Assembly (NCBI RefSeq): GCF_900626075.1
Contig: NZ_UYZY01000009.1
Coordinates: 43,393-107,392, forward strand
Origin: Clostridium transplantifaecale
Lineage (GTDB): Bacteria; Bacillota; Clostridia; Lachnospirales; Lachnospiraceae
DNA length: 64,000 nt
Direction of reading: 5' to 3'
Shown here: positions 8,002 through 15,981 of the stretch, in pieces
Layout: every line of letters begins with the position of its first letter
How positions within the stretch are numbered: the stretch's first letter is position 1
Position numbers and translations under genes: made by a program
Notes under the pieces: model-generated
Seen by the model: the letters and a program-made list of their open reading frames with translations, nothing else
What the model was told of the DNA's origin: nothing
Databases searched by the model: none

Positions 8002-8716
8002 GGTAGAAAATCTGAGAAAAGATTTTGGAAAGCTTCAGGTGTTAAAAGGCGTGACGGAAGAAATCCACCAGAACGAGGTGGTTTCTATCATCGGTCCGTC
8101 GGGTTCCGGCAAAAGCACGCTGCTGCGCTGCCTGAATCTTTTGGAGACTCCAAGCAGCGGAAAGATATTTTTCCATGATGTGGATTTAACCGATAAAAAA
8201 GTGGATATCAACGTGCACAGGCAGAAGATGGGAATGGTATTCCAGCATTTTAACGTTTTCCCCAACATGTCGGTGGAAGAGAATATCACAATGGCGCCCG
8301 TGCTTCTGGGAATGAAAAACCGAGAGGAAGCGCATGAGATGGCGGCGGAGCTTTTAAAACGCGTCGGCCTCTATGAAAAGGCGGGGGTACGCCCCACAAA
8401 GCTTTCCGGCGGACAGAAACAGCGTCTTGCTATTGTCCGCGCCCTGGCTATGGAGCCGGAGGTAATGCTGTTTGATGAGCCGACTTCCGCCCTGGACCCG
8501 GAAATGGTTGGTGAAGTTCTGGCTGTTATCAAGGAACTGGTGACAACGGGACTGACGACCGTGATTGTAACCCACGAGATGGGATTTGCAAGAGAAGTTT
8601 CGGACCGTGTCCTCTTTATGGATGAAGGAATGATCGCAGAGGCGGGAATTCCGGCGCAGATCTTCGGAGATCCGAAGCAGGAGAGGACGAAGGACTTTTT
8701 AAGTAAGGTATTATAA
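7994..8716 (+). CDS. amino-acid ABC transporter ATP-binding protein
   Basis: This 240-residue ABC ATPase is of the GlnQ/HisP type. It carries Walker A GPSGSGKST (about residues 34-42), a Q-loop in MVFQHFNVFP, signature LSGGQKQR (about 136-143), Walker B VMLFDEPTSALDP (about 156-168) and the switch His in VTHEMGFA. It energises amino-acid import through the permease whose gene it overlaps. The AGGAGG in the permease's last codons serves the ATG at 7994. The frame can be opened to a TTG at 7973, but that is within the permease end and is unlikely. Confidence 0.92.
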   Translation: MIRVENLRKDFGKLQVLKGVTEEIHQNEVVSIIGPSGSGKSTLLRCLNLLETPSSGKIFFHDVDLTDKKVDINVHRQKMGMVFQHFNVFPNMSVEENITMAPVLLGMKNREEAHEMAAELLKRVGLYEKAGVRPTKLSGGQKQRLAIVRALAMEPEVMLFDEPTSALDPEMVGEVLAVIKELVTTGLTTVIVTHEMGFAREVSDRVLFMDEGMIAEAGIPAQIFGDPKQERTKDFLSKVL

Positions 8717-8750
8717 AGTTCTATCAATGGAAGTTCAGGAGGAAAAGATT

Positions 8751-9932
8751 ATGCCAAAATTAAGTGACCGCGTCGGCACATTTACAGATTCCGTCATCCG
8801 GAGAATGACGAGAATCAGCGACGCAAAAGAAGGTTCCATCAATTTATCCCAGGGGTTTCCTGACTTTGACCCGCCGAAGGAGATAACCGATGCACTGGCA
8901 AAAGCCGCAGCGGAGGGACCTCACCAGTACAGCATCACGTTCGGCGCCGATAATATCCGTGAGGCTCTGGCCAGGAAACACGGTAATGCCATCGGGCGTG
9001 CGATTGATCCCGATAAAGAGATCGTTGTGACATGCGGGGGGACGGAGGCCATGATGGCCGCTATGATGACCATCTGCAATCCCGGAGACAATGTCATCGT
9101 ATTTTCCCCGTTTTATGAAAACTATGGGGCAGACGCCATTCTTTCGGGCGCTAATCCGATTTATGTACCGCTCATTCCGCCGGAATTTAACTTTGACCGT
9201 GAAGTTTTGGAGGATGCGTTTAAACAGGGGGTAAAAGCCATTATCGTCTGCAATCCGTCCAACCCCTGCGGCAAGGTGTTTACGCGGGAGGAACTTACCT
9301 TTATCGGTTCCCTGGCTGAGAAATACGATGCCTTTGTCGTGACGGATGAGGTATACGAGCACATTATTTTCAAACCCAATGTGCACGTACATATGGCAGG
9401 CCTGCCGGGCATGTATGAAAGGACGATTACCTGCAATTCGCTTTCCAAGACCTACTCGATTACGGGATGGCGGCTCGGCTATCTGATCGGGCCGGAGGAA
9501 GTGATTGAGGGAGCGAAGAAAGTCCATGATTTCCTGACCGTCGGGGCGGCGGCTCCGCTTCAGGAGGCGGCAACCGTGGGCCTGAATTTCGGACCGGAAT
9601 ATTACGAGGAGCTTCAGCAGATTTATACGGAGAAAAGAGACTATTTTGTGGCGGGGCTGGGAAAAATCGGGCTGAAGCATACGGTTCCCCAGGGTTCCTA
9701 TTTTATCCTGATCGATATTTCCGATTTCCTTGCCCTGCCTCAGTTTAAAGGATATACGGATCTGGAATTCTGTGAGTGGATGATCAATCAATACGGCGTG
9801 GCCGCAGTACCCGGTTCCAGCTTCTTTAAAGAAGAGGTGAACCATCTGATCCGTCTGCATTTTGCAAGGCAGAAGGATACCCTGGATGAAGCCCTGCGCC
9901 GGCTGGGAGAGATGATGAAGGTGCTGGAATGA
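8751..9932 (+). CDS. class I/II PLP-dependent aminotransferase
   Basis: This 393-residue fold-type I aminotransferase shows INLSQGFPDFDPP near the N-terminus, NPSNPCGKVFTREEL (about residues 165-179), DEVYEH with the PLP-ring Asp (about 200), and SLSKTYSITGWRLGY carrying the Schiff-base Lys (about 229-243). The C-terminal Arg in IRLHFA binds the substrate carboxylate. It transfers an amino group from an amino acid to a 2-oxo acid. As the last gene of the M20-ABC operon it probably starts breakdown of the imported amino acid; its type (close to kynurenine or methionine/aromatic aminotransferases) does not fix the substrate. AGGAGG lies 8 bases before the ATG at 8751; the upstream ATG at 8727 lacks a ribosome site. 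Confidence 0.88.
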   Translation: MPKLSDRVGTFTDSVIRRMTRISDAKEGSINLSQGFPDFDPPKEITDALAKAAAEGPHQYSITFGADNIREALARKHGNAIGRAIDPDKEIVVTCGGTEAMMAAMMTICNPGDNVIVFSPFYENYGADAILSGANPIYVPLIPPEFNFDREVLEDAFKQGVKAIIVCNPSNPCGKVFTREELTFIGSLAEKYDAFVVTDEVYEHIIFKPNVHVHMAGLPGMYERTITCNSLSKTYSITGWRLGYLIGPEEVIEGAKKVHDFLTVGAAAPLQEAATVGLNFGPEYYEELQQIYTEKRDYFVAGLGKIGLKHTVPQGSYFILIDISDFLALPQFKGYTDLEFCEWMINQYGVAAVPGSSFFKEEVNHLIRLHFARQKDTLDEALRRLGEMMKVLE

Positions 9933-9986
9933 GAGAAAAGGCAGCGTCTAAAGAACCGGTTAACGGATGAAAGAACAGGCTAATGA

Positions 9987-11276
9987 ATGAAAAAAATAAT
10001 TACGGTGCGCTATCCGCACTACTATAGAGAATTTTCATGTACAGGCTCCCTCTGCGAAGACACGTGCTGTGCCTCGTGGGGAGTCTCCATCGATCCGGTT
10101 TCCCTGAAACGCTACCAGTGCGTGAAAGGGGAATTTGGAAGACGGCTTCGTGAGTCCATCGACACCGGGACGGGCAGCTTCATCCAGAGGGAGGGAAGAT
10201 GCCCGTTTTTAAATCGGGAAAACCTCTGCGATATGTATACCTGCCTCGGAGAAAAGAGCCTGTGCAGAACCTGCCGCGATTTTCCGCGCCATATGGAGGA
10301 CTACGGCCCGCTGCGCGAGGTGACGCTCTCCCTGGCCTGCCCTGAGGCTGCCAGGCTGATCCTGGGAACAGGAAGAAGGGGAGAGGATGAGAGCGCCGGG
10401 AAAACAAAAGCGGAGGATAAAACAAGGCGGCTTAAGAATGTGCAAACAGCCATCCCCGAATACTACATTCGCAGGAAAGCGGTTGAAAATAGAAAAGACC
10501 GGAAAAGGGCGGACAGCGAGGTGGACACGCATCTGCTCAGGCAGCTTCTAAAAGTCAGGGAGTCCTTCTATACCATACTCTCATGGGAAGGTGTAGAGAT
10601 GGAAACCAGGATGGCGGTTATTCTGACTCTGGCACATGACGCCCAAAAAAGACTGGAAAACGGCCGGAAGGACAGTATTGAACGGCTGCTTGCCCGCTAC
10701 ACTCTGCCGGCGAACAGAGAACGCCTGCTCTCCCTGTACCGCTCATATAAAGGCGGGGCGGGGGAGAGGCAGAGGGACAGCCTGATGTGTCTTTACCTGG
10801 AACTGACCGATACCCTTGAACCAGTTTCACGCAGGTGGAAAGAGATGGCCGGGAGGTATGCGAAAGTATTATATGGCGGGAATACCGGAGCCGCGGAGCA
10901 TTCCGCGCAGAATCAGGAGCTTTCCCGCAGTGAACTGCAGAAAAAGCTAAAACAGGTATATCCTTTCATCGATTCCGATATGGAAAAACTGATGAGGTAT
11001 TTCCTCTATACCTATGTACTGGGAGCCGTATATGACGGGCAATTGCTGACCGCAGTCAAGATGGCTGTATTCAGTTGTCTGGTAATACGGGAAGCAGATC
11101 TGGGAATTCTTAAAGAGACCGGGAACTTCACGGAAGAGAACCAGATAGAGACAGCCCATCTCTGGTCCAGGCAGTTGGAGCATTCGGATTACAATCTTAA
11201 GAAAATGGAGCGACTGATGAGGAGGCATGAGGCTTTGGCGATGAAGCAGATGTTACTGTGTCTGCTGGGGATTTAA
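9987..11276 (+). CDS. fliB: FliB-like flagellin lysine-N-methylase
   Basis: This 429-residue protein carries the Cys-rich N-terminal pattern of flagellin lysine N-methylases: YPHYYREFSCTGSLCEDTCC then ASW, with further Cys residues in GRCPFLN, LCDMYTCLG, LCRTCRDFPR and LSLACPE. These cysteines are thought to bind an Fe-S cluster. FliB methylates surface lysines on flagellin. No flagellar gene is near, so the target is inferred from the family only. A basic region follows (about residues 128-175). The ribosome site is weak (AGGCT). The final codons and stop run directly into the end of the palindromic repeat, so the extreme C-terminus may have been remodelled by its insertion. Confidence 0.75.
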   Translation: MKKIITVRYPHYYREFSCTGSLCEDTCCASWGVSIDPVSLKRYQCVKGEFGRRLRESIDTGTGSFIQREGRCPFLNRENLCDMYTCLGEKSLCRTCRDFPRHMEDYGPLREVTLSLACPEAARLILGTGRRGEDESAGKTKAEDKTRRLKNVQTAIPEYYIRRKAVENRKDRKRADSEVDTHLLRQLLKVRESFYTILSWEGVEMETRMAVILTLAHDAQKRLENGRKDSIERLLARYTLPANRERLLSLYRSYKGGAGERQRDSLMCLYLELTDTLEPVSRRWKEMAGRYAKVLYGGNTGAAEHSAQNQELSRSELQKKLKQVYPFIDSDMEKLMRYFLYTYVLGAVYDGQLLTAVKMAVFSCLVIREADLGILKETGNFTEENQIETAHLWSRQLEHSDYNLKKMERLMRRHEALAMKQMLLCLLGI

Positions 11277-12118
11277 TTGAGATGCGAGGACGCCTCTGTA
11301 AGACGGCGGACGGGGGAGTGGGAGGTTGTTGATGAGTCTTCAGTCCCGGTTGGTAAGGTGTGGTGAGGGGGAATCCAGGAGAAAAAATTCCTACGGGGAC
11401 TCGCTTCCGCTTGTGGAATGCGCAGCGGATGCTAAGCTCGAAAGAACCTCGCTAAGCACCGGCGGATTCCAAGGTCCCCTTCGGAAAGTTTTCTCCTTCC
11501 TTCCCCGGGCAGGTTGTTGGCGGGACTGAAGACTCAGGGAAGGTATTGCCCCGTCCGCCGGCTTCAGGGGCTGATTGTCTCTTTCGTCAAGTGTGGTGGT
11601 GGTATTGTCGCGGCCACGATATAGTCGTAACTATTTTACATTCTGATGACATCTTGGGCTGCATAAAAAGAGGATCAGAATAAACGCTCTAAGATTATAA
11701 GATTATAATCTTAGAGCGTTTACATAGTCTCATAGTGTACAGGATGTAGTTTTCAGGCATTCTATAAAGACGTAGTGGCAGCGACAAGCGCCTCCCCCAT
11801 TGAAGAAAGAGGACAGCGAAACCGCCGCAGGCCGGGGCCGGGCAGCGTCTTGGCTGAGTCTTTCGTCCCGGCCATAACCTTCCTGCGGGGAAGAAGGGAG
11901 AAAAAGATTCCGGAGGGAACCTGGAGTCCATTGGTACTTACCGAGGTTTTTTCGAGGTTAGTACCATTATGTACTCCAACGAGCGCAAGCGTTTCCCGCA
12001 GGAACTTTTTCTGCCCGGATTCCCCGCCCGCGATACCCTGACGCCCGGGACGAAAGACTCATCGATCCCCCTCACCACCCCGGTCCCCGGCTTGACGGCG
12101 GCGTCCTCATTTCTCAAT
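11262..12118. repeat. giant imperfect palindromic element, copy 1
   Basis: This non-coding element of about 850 bp is made of two homologous hairpin arms in inverted orientation (arm A reversed, about 11277-11600; arm B, about 11775-12118) joined by a linker with a perfect palindrome at its centre. The ends are similar inverted repeats (TTGAGATGCGAGGACGCC and, reversed, TTGAGAAATGAGGACGCC). Within arm B, TGAGTCTTTCGTCCCGG (11855-11871) pairs perfectly with 12045-12061, and GGAGT...GGTACT pairs with AGTACC...ACTCC at the tip. The same element occurs at 19784-22530 (split by an IS), and half of it at 47641-49757 (split by another IS). Open frames inside have no ribosome sites. Family unknown to me; it is MITE-like in having inverted ends and no gene. 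Confidence 0.8.
11682..11721. repeat. perfect 40-bp palindrome at the element's centre
   Basis: Two 19-bp arms (11682-11700 and 11703-11721) are exact reverse complements around a GA loop. The equivalent spot in copy 2 (around 22090-22115) also has a palindrome (TAAGCTTATAAGCTTA) of different sequence. Confidence 0.85.
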
Positions 12119-12126
12119 CAAATCCC

Positions 12127-12288
12127 CATTATGTACTCCAACGAGCGCAAGCGTTTCCCGCAGGAACTTTTTCTGCCCGGATTCCCCGCCCACGACAACC
12201 TGACGCCCGGGACGAAAGACTCATCGCTCCCCCTCACCACTCCGGTCCCTGGCCTGACGGCGGCGTCCTCATTTCTCAATCAAAACAA
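12127..12288. repeat. tandem duplication of the distal half of arm B
   Basis: This 162-bp stretch repeats 11965-12126 with few changes and ends at the same terminal sequence, 40 bp before the 3' end of the MATE gene. It holds only the 3' strand of the arm, so it cannot fold alone but could compete with the first copy for pairing with 11855-11927. Confidence 0.8.
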
Positions 12289-12329
12289 TGATATATTGGG
12301 AGAGCGGTCATATCGACAATCAGCACCCC

Positions 12330-13697
12330 CTATCGGGAAAGTGTCTTAATCTTTTTCACATAAATTCTCCTGAACAGAATCGTAGTCAGTGTGACAGAGA
12401 TAAGTTCCGCCAGCGGGAAGGAGTACCACACAGCGTGGAGGCCCGCCACTTTTGCGAATAGGTAAGCCAGAGGCAGGATGCAGAAAAGCTGTCTGGCTAC
12501 GGATACGACGAGGCTGTAGATTCCGTTGCCCAGCGCCTGGAAAACGGAGCCGAGTATGATGCAGTAGCCTGCAAACAGGAAGCTGGTGCTGATGATGCGC
12601 AGCGCCGGTGCGCCGACTTCCAGCATGTGATCGGAGGCGTTGAAAAGCATCAGCAGCCATTCCGGGAACAACTGGAAGATGATAAGGCCGATCAGCATAA
12701 TTCCGATGGCGATGAAGGTGCTCAGTTTAATGGTATCCATGATTCTCTTTCTGTTTCCCGCTCCGTAGTTGTAGGCAACAATCGGAATCACACCGTTATT
12801 TAATCCGAAAATAGGCATAAAGATGAAACTCTGGAGCTTGAAGTAAATACCCAGGACGGAAACGGCCGTCTCGGAAAACATGATAAGAATTTTATTCATA
12901 CCAAAGGTCATGATGGAGACGATAGACTGCATAACAATGGAAGGAACACCCACCTCGTAAATCTTGGCGATGATGCGGCCGTCGGGCCTGAAGCCTTTTA
13001 TAGAGAGCTGAACGTCATGGTTTTTCTTTTTATTAAACAAAATGGCAAGTATCATTGCGATAATCTGGCCTGTGACCGTGGCGATGGCGGCTCCCTGAAT
13101 TCCGAGACGAGGGAAACCGAACAGACCGAAAATCATAATCGGATCCAGGATAATGTTGATGATGGCTCCGGTTCCCTGTGTCACCATGCTGTAGATGGTC
13201 CGGCCGGTGGACTGCATAATTCGCTCAAATGTCATCTCCATGAAAATACCGAAGGAGAAAACCAGGCAGATGGTGAGATACTGCGTACCGTATTCTATGA
13301 TTTCCACGTTCTCCGTCTGGCTTGCGAAGAACAGACGTGAACCGAAGATTCCAATCAGTGCAAAAACAAGGTAGCTGACAAAGGCCAGAAATACGCCGTT
13401 GGCGGCTGAAAGGTTGGCTTCCTTCTGGCGCTTTTCACCGAGGGAGCGGGAGAGCAGGGCATTGATGCCGACACATGTTCCGGATGACACCGCGATCATA
13501 AGGCTCTGGATAGGAAAAGCAAGTGACACCGCAGTCAGGGCATTCTCACTGATCTGGGCGACGAAGACACTGTCTACGACGTTGTAAAGAGCCTGTACCA
13601 GCATGGACGCAATCATGGGAAGCGACATGGAAACCAGTAGTTTATTGACGGGCATGGTGCCCATTTTATTTTCATTTGACATAGCTGTAGCTGACAT
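12330..13697 (-). CDS. MATE-family efflux transporter
   Basis: This 455-residue polytopic protein has about 12 hydrophobic segments and the MATE hallmarks: a first half beginning KMGTMPVNKLLVSMSLPMIASMLVQ with ALYNVVDSVFVAQ, an internal repeat of the same pattern, and FGIFMEMTFERIMQSTGR. MATE proteins export drugs and toxic cations using Na+ or H+ gradients. AGGAGG lies 5-6 bases before the ATG at 13697; an upstream in-frame start at 13745 lies within the promoter and is rejected. A strong promoter and a possible MarR-type operator sit just upstream. Divergent from the aminotransferase at 13953. The substrate is not predictable. Confidence 0.9.
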   Translation of the reverse strand: MSATAMSNENKMGTMPVNKLLVSMSLPMIASMLVQALYNVVDSVFVAQISENALTAVSLAFPIQSLMIAVSSGTCVGINALLSRSLGEKRQKEANLSAANGVFLAFVSYLVFALIGIFGSRLFFASQTENVEIIEYGTQYLTICLVFSFGIFMEMTFERIMQSTGRTIYSMVTQGTGAIINIILDPIMIFGLFGFPRLGIQGAAIATVTGQIIAMILAILFNKKKNHDVQLSIKGFRPDGRIIAKIYEVGVPSIVMQSIVSIMTFGMNKILIMFSETAVSVLGIYFKLQSFIFMPIFGLNNGVIPIVAYNYGAGNRKRIMDTIKLSTFIAIGIMLIGLIIFQLFPEWLLMLFNASDHMLEVGAPALRIISTSFLFAGYCIILGSVFQALGNGIYSLVVSVARQLFCILPLAYLFAKVAGLHAVWYSFPLAELISVTLTTILFRRIYVKKIKTLSR

Positions 13698-13714
13698 TTT
13701 TATCCTCCTGTTAA

Positions 13715-13726
13715 TTAGCGTGCTAA
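13715..13726. promoter_or_regulatory. palindromic operator candidate in the MATE leader
   Basis: TTAGCGTGCTAA is an almost perfect 12-bp palindrome between the MATE -10 box and its ribosome site. Sites of this shape often bind MarR-family repressors; the assignment is inference. Confidence 0.4.
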
Positions 13727-13743
13727 CAATTACAGCATCCAGC

Positions 13744-13773
13744 ATTATAGCATTCAGCAGGGAAACATGTCAA
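13744..13773 (-). promoter_or_regulatory. promoter of the MATE gene
   Basis: On the minus strand TTGACA (13773-13768), an 18-bp spacer and TATAAT (13749-13744) preceded by TGC give a consensus extended -10 promoter. Confidence 0.85.
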
Positions 13774-13823
13774 TGTTATTATTATTTCGCCAAAAAACGG
13801 TACATATTTATACAAAAATCCGC

Positions 13824-13853
13824 TTGTCAGGCGTTCTGTATTTATGCTATCAT
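13824..13853 (+). promoter_or_regulatory. promoter of the aspartate-type aminotransferase
   Basis: TTGTCA (13824-13829), an 18-bp spacer and TATCAT (13848-13853) with an upstream TGC extended -10. Confidence 0.6.
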
Positions 13854-13952
13854 TATCTTACTGCTTTTCGGTGATTGTTTGGAAATAAATACAGGCTTGT
13901 GCCTGAGGGGCCGGAAAAACAGATATTGGAATGATTAAGGAGGAATTTGAGG

Positions 13953-15242
13953 ATGAAGCCATACAGCGAATTGACGAGAGAAGAGTTGTTGGAGCTTAAG
14001 AAAGACCTGTCTGCCCAGTACCATGCATTTCAGGGGAAGGATTTAAAACTTGACATGTCGCGCGGAAAACCAAGCGTGGAACAGCTCGATTTATCAATGG
14101 GAATGATGGATGTGCTGAGCAGTGACTGTGACCTGACATGTGAAGATGGTACAGACTGCCGTAATTACGGTGTACTCGACGGTATTAAAGAAGCGAAAGA
14201 GCTGCTTGGCGACATGATTGAAGTTCCGGCTGATAATATTATTATTTACGGCAACTCCAGCCTGAATATTATGTACGACACAATTTCACGTTCCATGACT
14301 CACGGCGTAATGGGGAACACTCCGTGGTGCAAGCTTGATAAAGTGAAATTCTTATGTCCCGTACCTGGTTATGACAGACATTTTGCCATTACCGAGTATT
14401 TTGGCATCGAGATGATTAATGTACCGATGACGGAAGACGGACCTGATATGGATATGGTTGAGAACCTCGTGTCCACTGATGAGACGATCAAAGGCATCTG
14501 GTGTGTCCCGAAGTATTCTAACCCAACCGGTAATTCCTACTCGGATCAGACGGTCCGCCGTTTTGCAAGATTGAAACCGGCTGCAGCCGATTTCAGAATT
14601 TACTGGGATAATGCATACAGCGTGCATCATTTATATGACGATGATCAGGATAACCTGATTGAAATTCTGGCTGAGTGCAAGAGAGCGGGAAATCCGGATC
14701 TGGCATACAAGTTTTCCTCCACATCCAAAATCAGCTTCCCGGGTTCCGGTATTGCGGCGATTGCAACATCCCACAATAACCTGGAAGATATCAAGAAACA
14801 GTTGAGAATGCAGACAATCGGCCATGACAAGGTGAACCAGCTCCGTCATGTCCGCTATTTCAAGAATATCCACGGCATGGTAGAGCATATGCGCAAACAT
14901 GCCGAGATTTTAAGACCGAAGTTTGAGGCGGTGGAGAACATTCTCGCCCGCGAACTCGATGGACTTGGAATCGGTACCTGGACCAGTCCGAAAGGAGGAT
15001 ATTTTATTTCTTTCGATTCTCTGGACGGCTGTGCTAAAGATATCGTGGCAAAATGTAAGAAAGCAGGCGTTGTGATGACAGGGGCAGGCGCTACCTATCC
15101 TTACGGCAAGGATCCTCATGACAGCAATATCCGTATTGCACCGTCCTATCCGCCGCTTCAGGATCTTATCACTGCTACGGAACTGTTTGCTCTCTGTGTG
15201 AAGATTGTCAGCGTAAACAAATATCTCAATGGGACGAAATAA
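13953..15242 (+). CDS. aspartate-type aminotransferase (PF12897-like)
   Basis: This 429-residue PLP enzyme resembles the distinct aspartate aminotransferase group found in actinobacteria and Firmicutes rather than classical AspC. Visible features are LDMSRGKPS (about residues 34-42), YGNSSLNIMYD (about 92-102), PGYDRHFAI, VPKYSNPTGNSYSD (about 184-197), the PLP-binding Asp in YWDNAYSVHHLY, and SSTSKISFPGSG with the Schiff-base Lys (about 252-263). The likely reaction is aspartate + 2-oxoglutarate to oxaloacetate + glutamate. AAGGAGG lies 9 bases before the ATG at 13953; the upstream TTG at 13947 is too close to it. Own promoter and strong terminator, so monocistronic. Confidence 0.88.
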   Translation: MKPYSELTREELLELKKDLSAQYHAFQGKDLKLDMSRGKPSVEQLDLSMGMMDVLSSDCDLTCEDGTDCRNYGVLDGIKEAKELLGDMIEVPADNIIIYGNSSLNIMYDTISRSMTHGVMGNTPWCKLDKVKFLCPVPGYDRHFAITEYFGIEMINVPMTEDGPDMDMVENLVSTDETIKGIWCVPKYSNPTGNSYSDQTVRRFARLKPAAADFRIYWDNAYSVHHLYDDDQDNLIEILAECKRAGNPDLAYKFSSTSKISFPGSGIAAIATSHNNLEDIKKQLRMQTIGHDKVNQLRHVRYFKNIHGMVEHMRKHAEILRPKFEAVENILARELDGLGIGTWTSPKGGYFISFDSLDGCAKDIVAKCKKAGVVMTGAGATYPYGKDPHDSNIRIAPSYPPLQDLITATELFALCVKIVSVNKYLNGTK

Positions 15243-15271
15243 GCTGCTTCTGAGCAATATGTGATATGATG

Positions 15272-15317
15272 AGATTGTATGGGCATTGCCATGCCGGCGG
15301 CCCATACAATCTTTTTC
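15272..15317 (+). terminator. strong rho-independent terminator after the aminotransferase
   Basis: A perfect 12-bp stem AGATTGTATGGG / CCCATACAATCT is followed by a T-run (TTTTTC). Confidence 0.9.
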
Positions 15318-15396
15318 GTTATCGGCACCCCATTAAATGATAAACCGTTCCTGTAACCGTAAATCTTACAAATTTCGTCAGGAAGCGGTGTAAACC

Positions 15397-15425
15397 TTTA
15401 CAAGAGAGACAGGCTAATATAGAAT
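15397..15425 (+). promoter_or_regulatory. promoter of gtrA-yfhO
   Basis: TTTACA (15397-15402), a 17-bp spacer and TAGAAT (15420-15425). A GC-rich, hairpin-prone leader of about 100 bp follows before the start codon; I do not recognise it as a known riboswitch. Confidence 0.55.
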
Positions 15426-15530
15426 AAAGATAATTGTCCGGAGGGCGGCATTTAGCTGCGAACCGCCTCGCAGAAAGGCAAAGCGGTTGCGTTAATTGGT
15501 ATAAATAAGGGAAATTATGAGGAATCTGAT

Positions 15531-15965
15531 ATGTTAAATGGAAAACTGGGAAAACTGTGGGCAAGGTTTGTAAACCGTGAGACGGTCTCCTACTTTATTT
15601 TCGGCGTCCTTACGACGGCAGTGGACTGGCTTGTTTATCCGCTGATGAGATGGTTCGGCCATTCGGTTGCACTGTCTTCTATCGCATCCTGGGCGGCGGC
15701 AGTCATCTTTGCATTTGTGACAAACAAGCTTTTTGTATTTCAGAGTTATACATTCCGTCCGAAGGAGCTGGGCAAGGAATTTGTTTCCTTTGTCTCATGC
15801 CGTGCGCTGACCGGAGCATTTACCGTGGCTGCCATGGTGGTAATCGTGGATGTGATGGGATGGAATGAATGGATTGGAAAAGTCGCAGTGTCGGCATTAT
15901 CGCTGGTACTGAATTATATATTCAGCAAGTTATTTATATTTAAAAAGACAGCGGAGAATAACTGA
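15531..15965 (+). CDS. GtrA family membrane protein
   Basis: This 144-residue protein has four transmembrane segments and the GtrA signature: ETVSYFIFGVLTTAVDWLVY at the N-terminus, an ASWAAAVIFAFVTNKLFVF segment (about residues 52-70), and a last helix ending in LNYIFSKLFIFKK. GtrA proteins are thought to flip or help flip lipid-linked sugars for envelope polymer glycosylation. The next gene, 16 bases downstream, encodes a YfhO-like protein; in Bacillus and Listeria proteins of these two families work together with a CsbB-type glycosyltransferase on teichoic acids, but no such transferase is encoded nearby. Family assignment is strong; the partner role is inference. Confidence 0.88.
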   Translation: MLNGKLGKLWARFVNRETVSYFIFGVLTTAVDWLVYPLMRWFGHSVALSSIASWAAAVIFAFVTNKLFVFQSYTFRPKELGKEFVSFVSCRALTGAFTVAAMVVIVDVMGWNEWIGKVAVSALSLVLNYIFSKLFIFKKTAENN

Positions 15966-15981
15966 CGTTTTGGAGGAACCT

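Noticed and set aside
11969..12349. A 126-residue frame with two copies of MYSNERKRFPQELFLPGFPA as a repeat protein
   Set aside because: It lies in the tandemly duplicated palindromic arm, has no ribosome site, and the same DNA reads in other frames and strands in the other copies. It is a by-product of the repeat.
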